This document shows positions 42,395 to 42,465 of a stretch of DNA of 42,465 nt, one piece after another. The position numbers and the translations under genes were made by a program. The stretch comes from Streptosporangiaceae bacterium (GTDB lineage: Bacteria; Actinomycetota; Actinomycetes; Streptosporangiales; Streptosporangiaceae). The stretch spans positions 1-42,465 of the forward strand of contig JASHPR010000072.1 in NCBI GenBank assembly GCA_030038015.1, in the 5' to 3' direction. How positions within the stretch are numbered: position 1 is the first letter of the stretch; each line of letters starts with the position of its first letter. Under the pieces are notes generated by a model that saw only the letters and a program-made list of their open reading frames with translations, was not told where the DNA came from and made no database searches.

Positions 42395-42465
42395 CAGCCG
42401 CGCGCCGCGGCCCGGCCGTGGACTCCGCACGCGGCGTGCGCGCGCTGCTCGTGACCGGCCCCGGC

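Overview
The window is very GC-rich, has strong purine-rich ribosome binding sites and many GTG starts, and carries families typical of Actinomycetota. Examples are DUF1918 proteins, GTP-dependent PEP carboxykinase, an SCO6469-6473-type ethylmalonyl-CoA operon and DosR/DevR-type boxes. I cannot name the genus from sequence alone.

Layout. (1) 1-8.4 kb: the 3' end of a large modular acyl synthase (ACP-KR-DH, PfaA-like) is followed at once by a giant single-chain acyl-CoA carboxylase with eukaryotic-style domain order. (2) 8.4-13.8 kb: eroded ground holding an Acg-type nitroreductase remnant, an intact pyridoxamine-oxidase-fold protein, a methyltransferase remnant, pckG, about 1.1 kb without a recognisable gene, a DUF1918 gene and a frameshifted patatin gene. 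(3) 14.0-20.2 kb: a compact operon ccr-ecm-mcl-mch-mcd encoding the committed steps of the ethylmalonyl-CoA pathway (C2 assimilation; also a source of ethylmalonyl-CoA extender units). (4) 20.2-30.8 kb: a mixed zone with a frameshifted PNPOx gene and an FAD-oxidoreductase remnant, two DHA2 drug-efflux MFS genes, a universal stress protein, a lipoprotein with BNR-like repeats, a P450 remnant next to a TetR gene, a divergent KstD-like flavoprotein and an alpha/beta hydrolase. (5) 31-42.4 kb: an apparent hypoxia/dormancy island. It carries a CBS-CBS-BON protein, an eRF1-like (Rv2629-type) protein, an ECF sigma factor, DUF1918, an orphan 2-oxoacid:ferredoxin oxidoreductase gamma-like subunit, a complete structural set for a group 3b NiFe hydrogenase, Hsp20 and a universal stress protein.

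How it fits together. Most promoters in region 5 carry 14-bp palindromes close to GGGAC-N4-GTCCC, the DosR/DevR half-site arrangement, often repeated at about 22 bp (two helical turns). The clearest is a four-box array at 36028-36108 in front of the hydrogenase operon, ending just upstream of a -10-like TATAAG. The hydrogenase is split into two convergent units. hyhB-CNBD-hyhG-hyhS run rightward. hsp20-hyhL-protease run leftward. Their stop codons overlap inside one GCTAGC hexamer. I infer that one DosR-like regulator controls both halves.

Metabolically, acyl-CoA carboxylation, crotonyl-CoA carboxylation/reduction, the ethylmalonyl-CoA pathway and PEP carboxykinase suggest a lipid- and acetate-centred carbon economy. 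The hydrogenase would balance NADPH/H2 under low oxygen. At least six genes are broken by frameshift, truncation or internal deletion, mostly stress, redox or lipid accessory genes, while the metabolic operons are intact.
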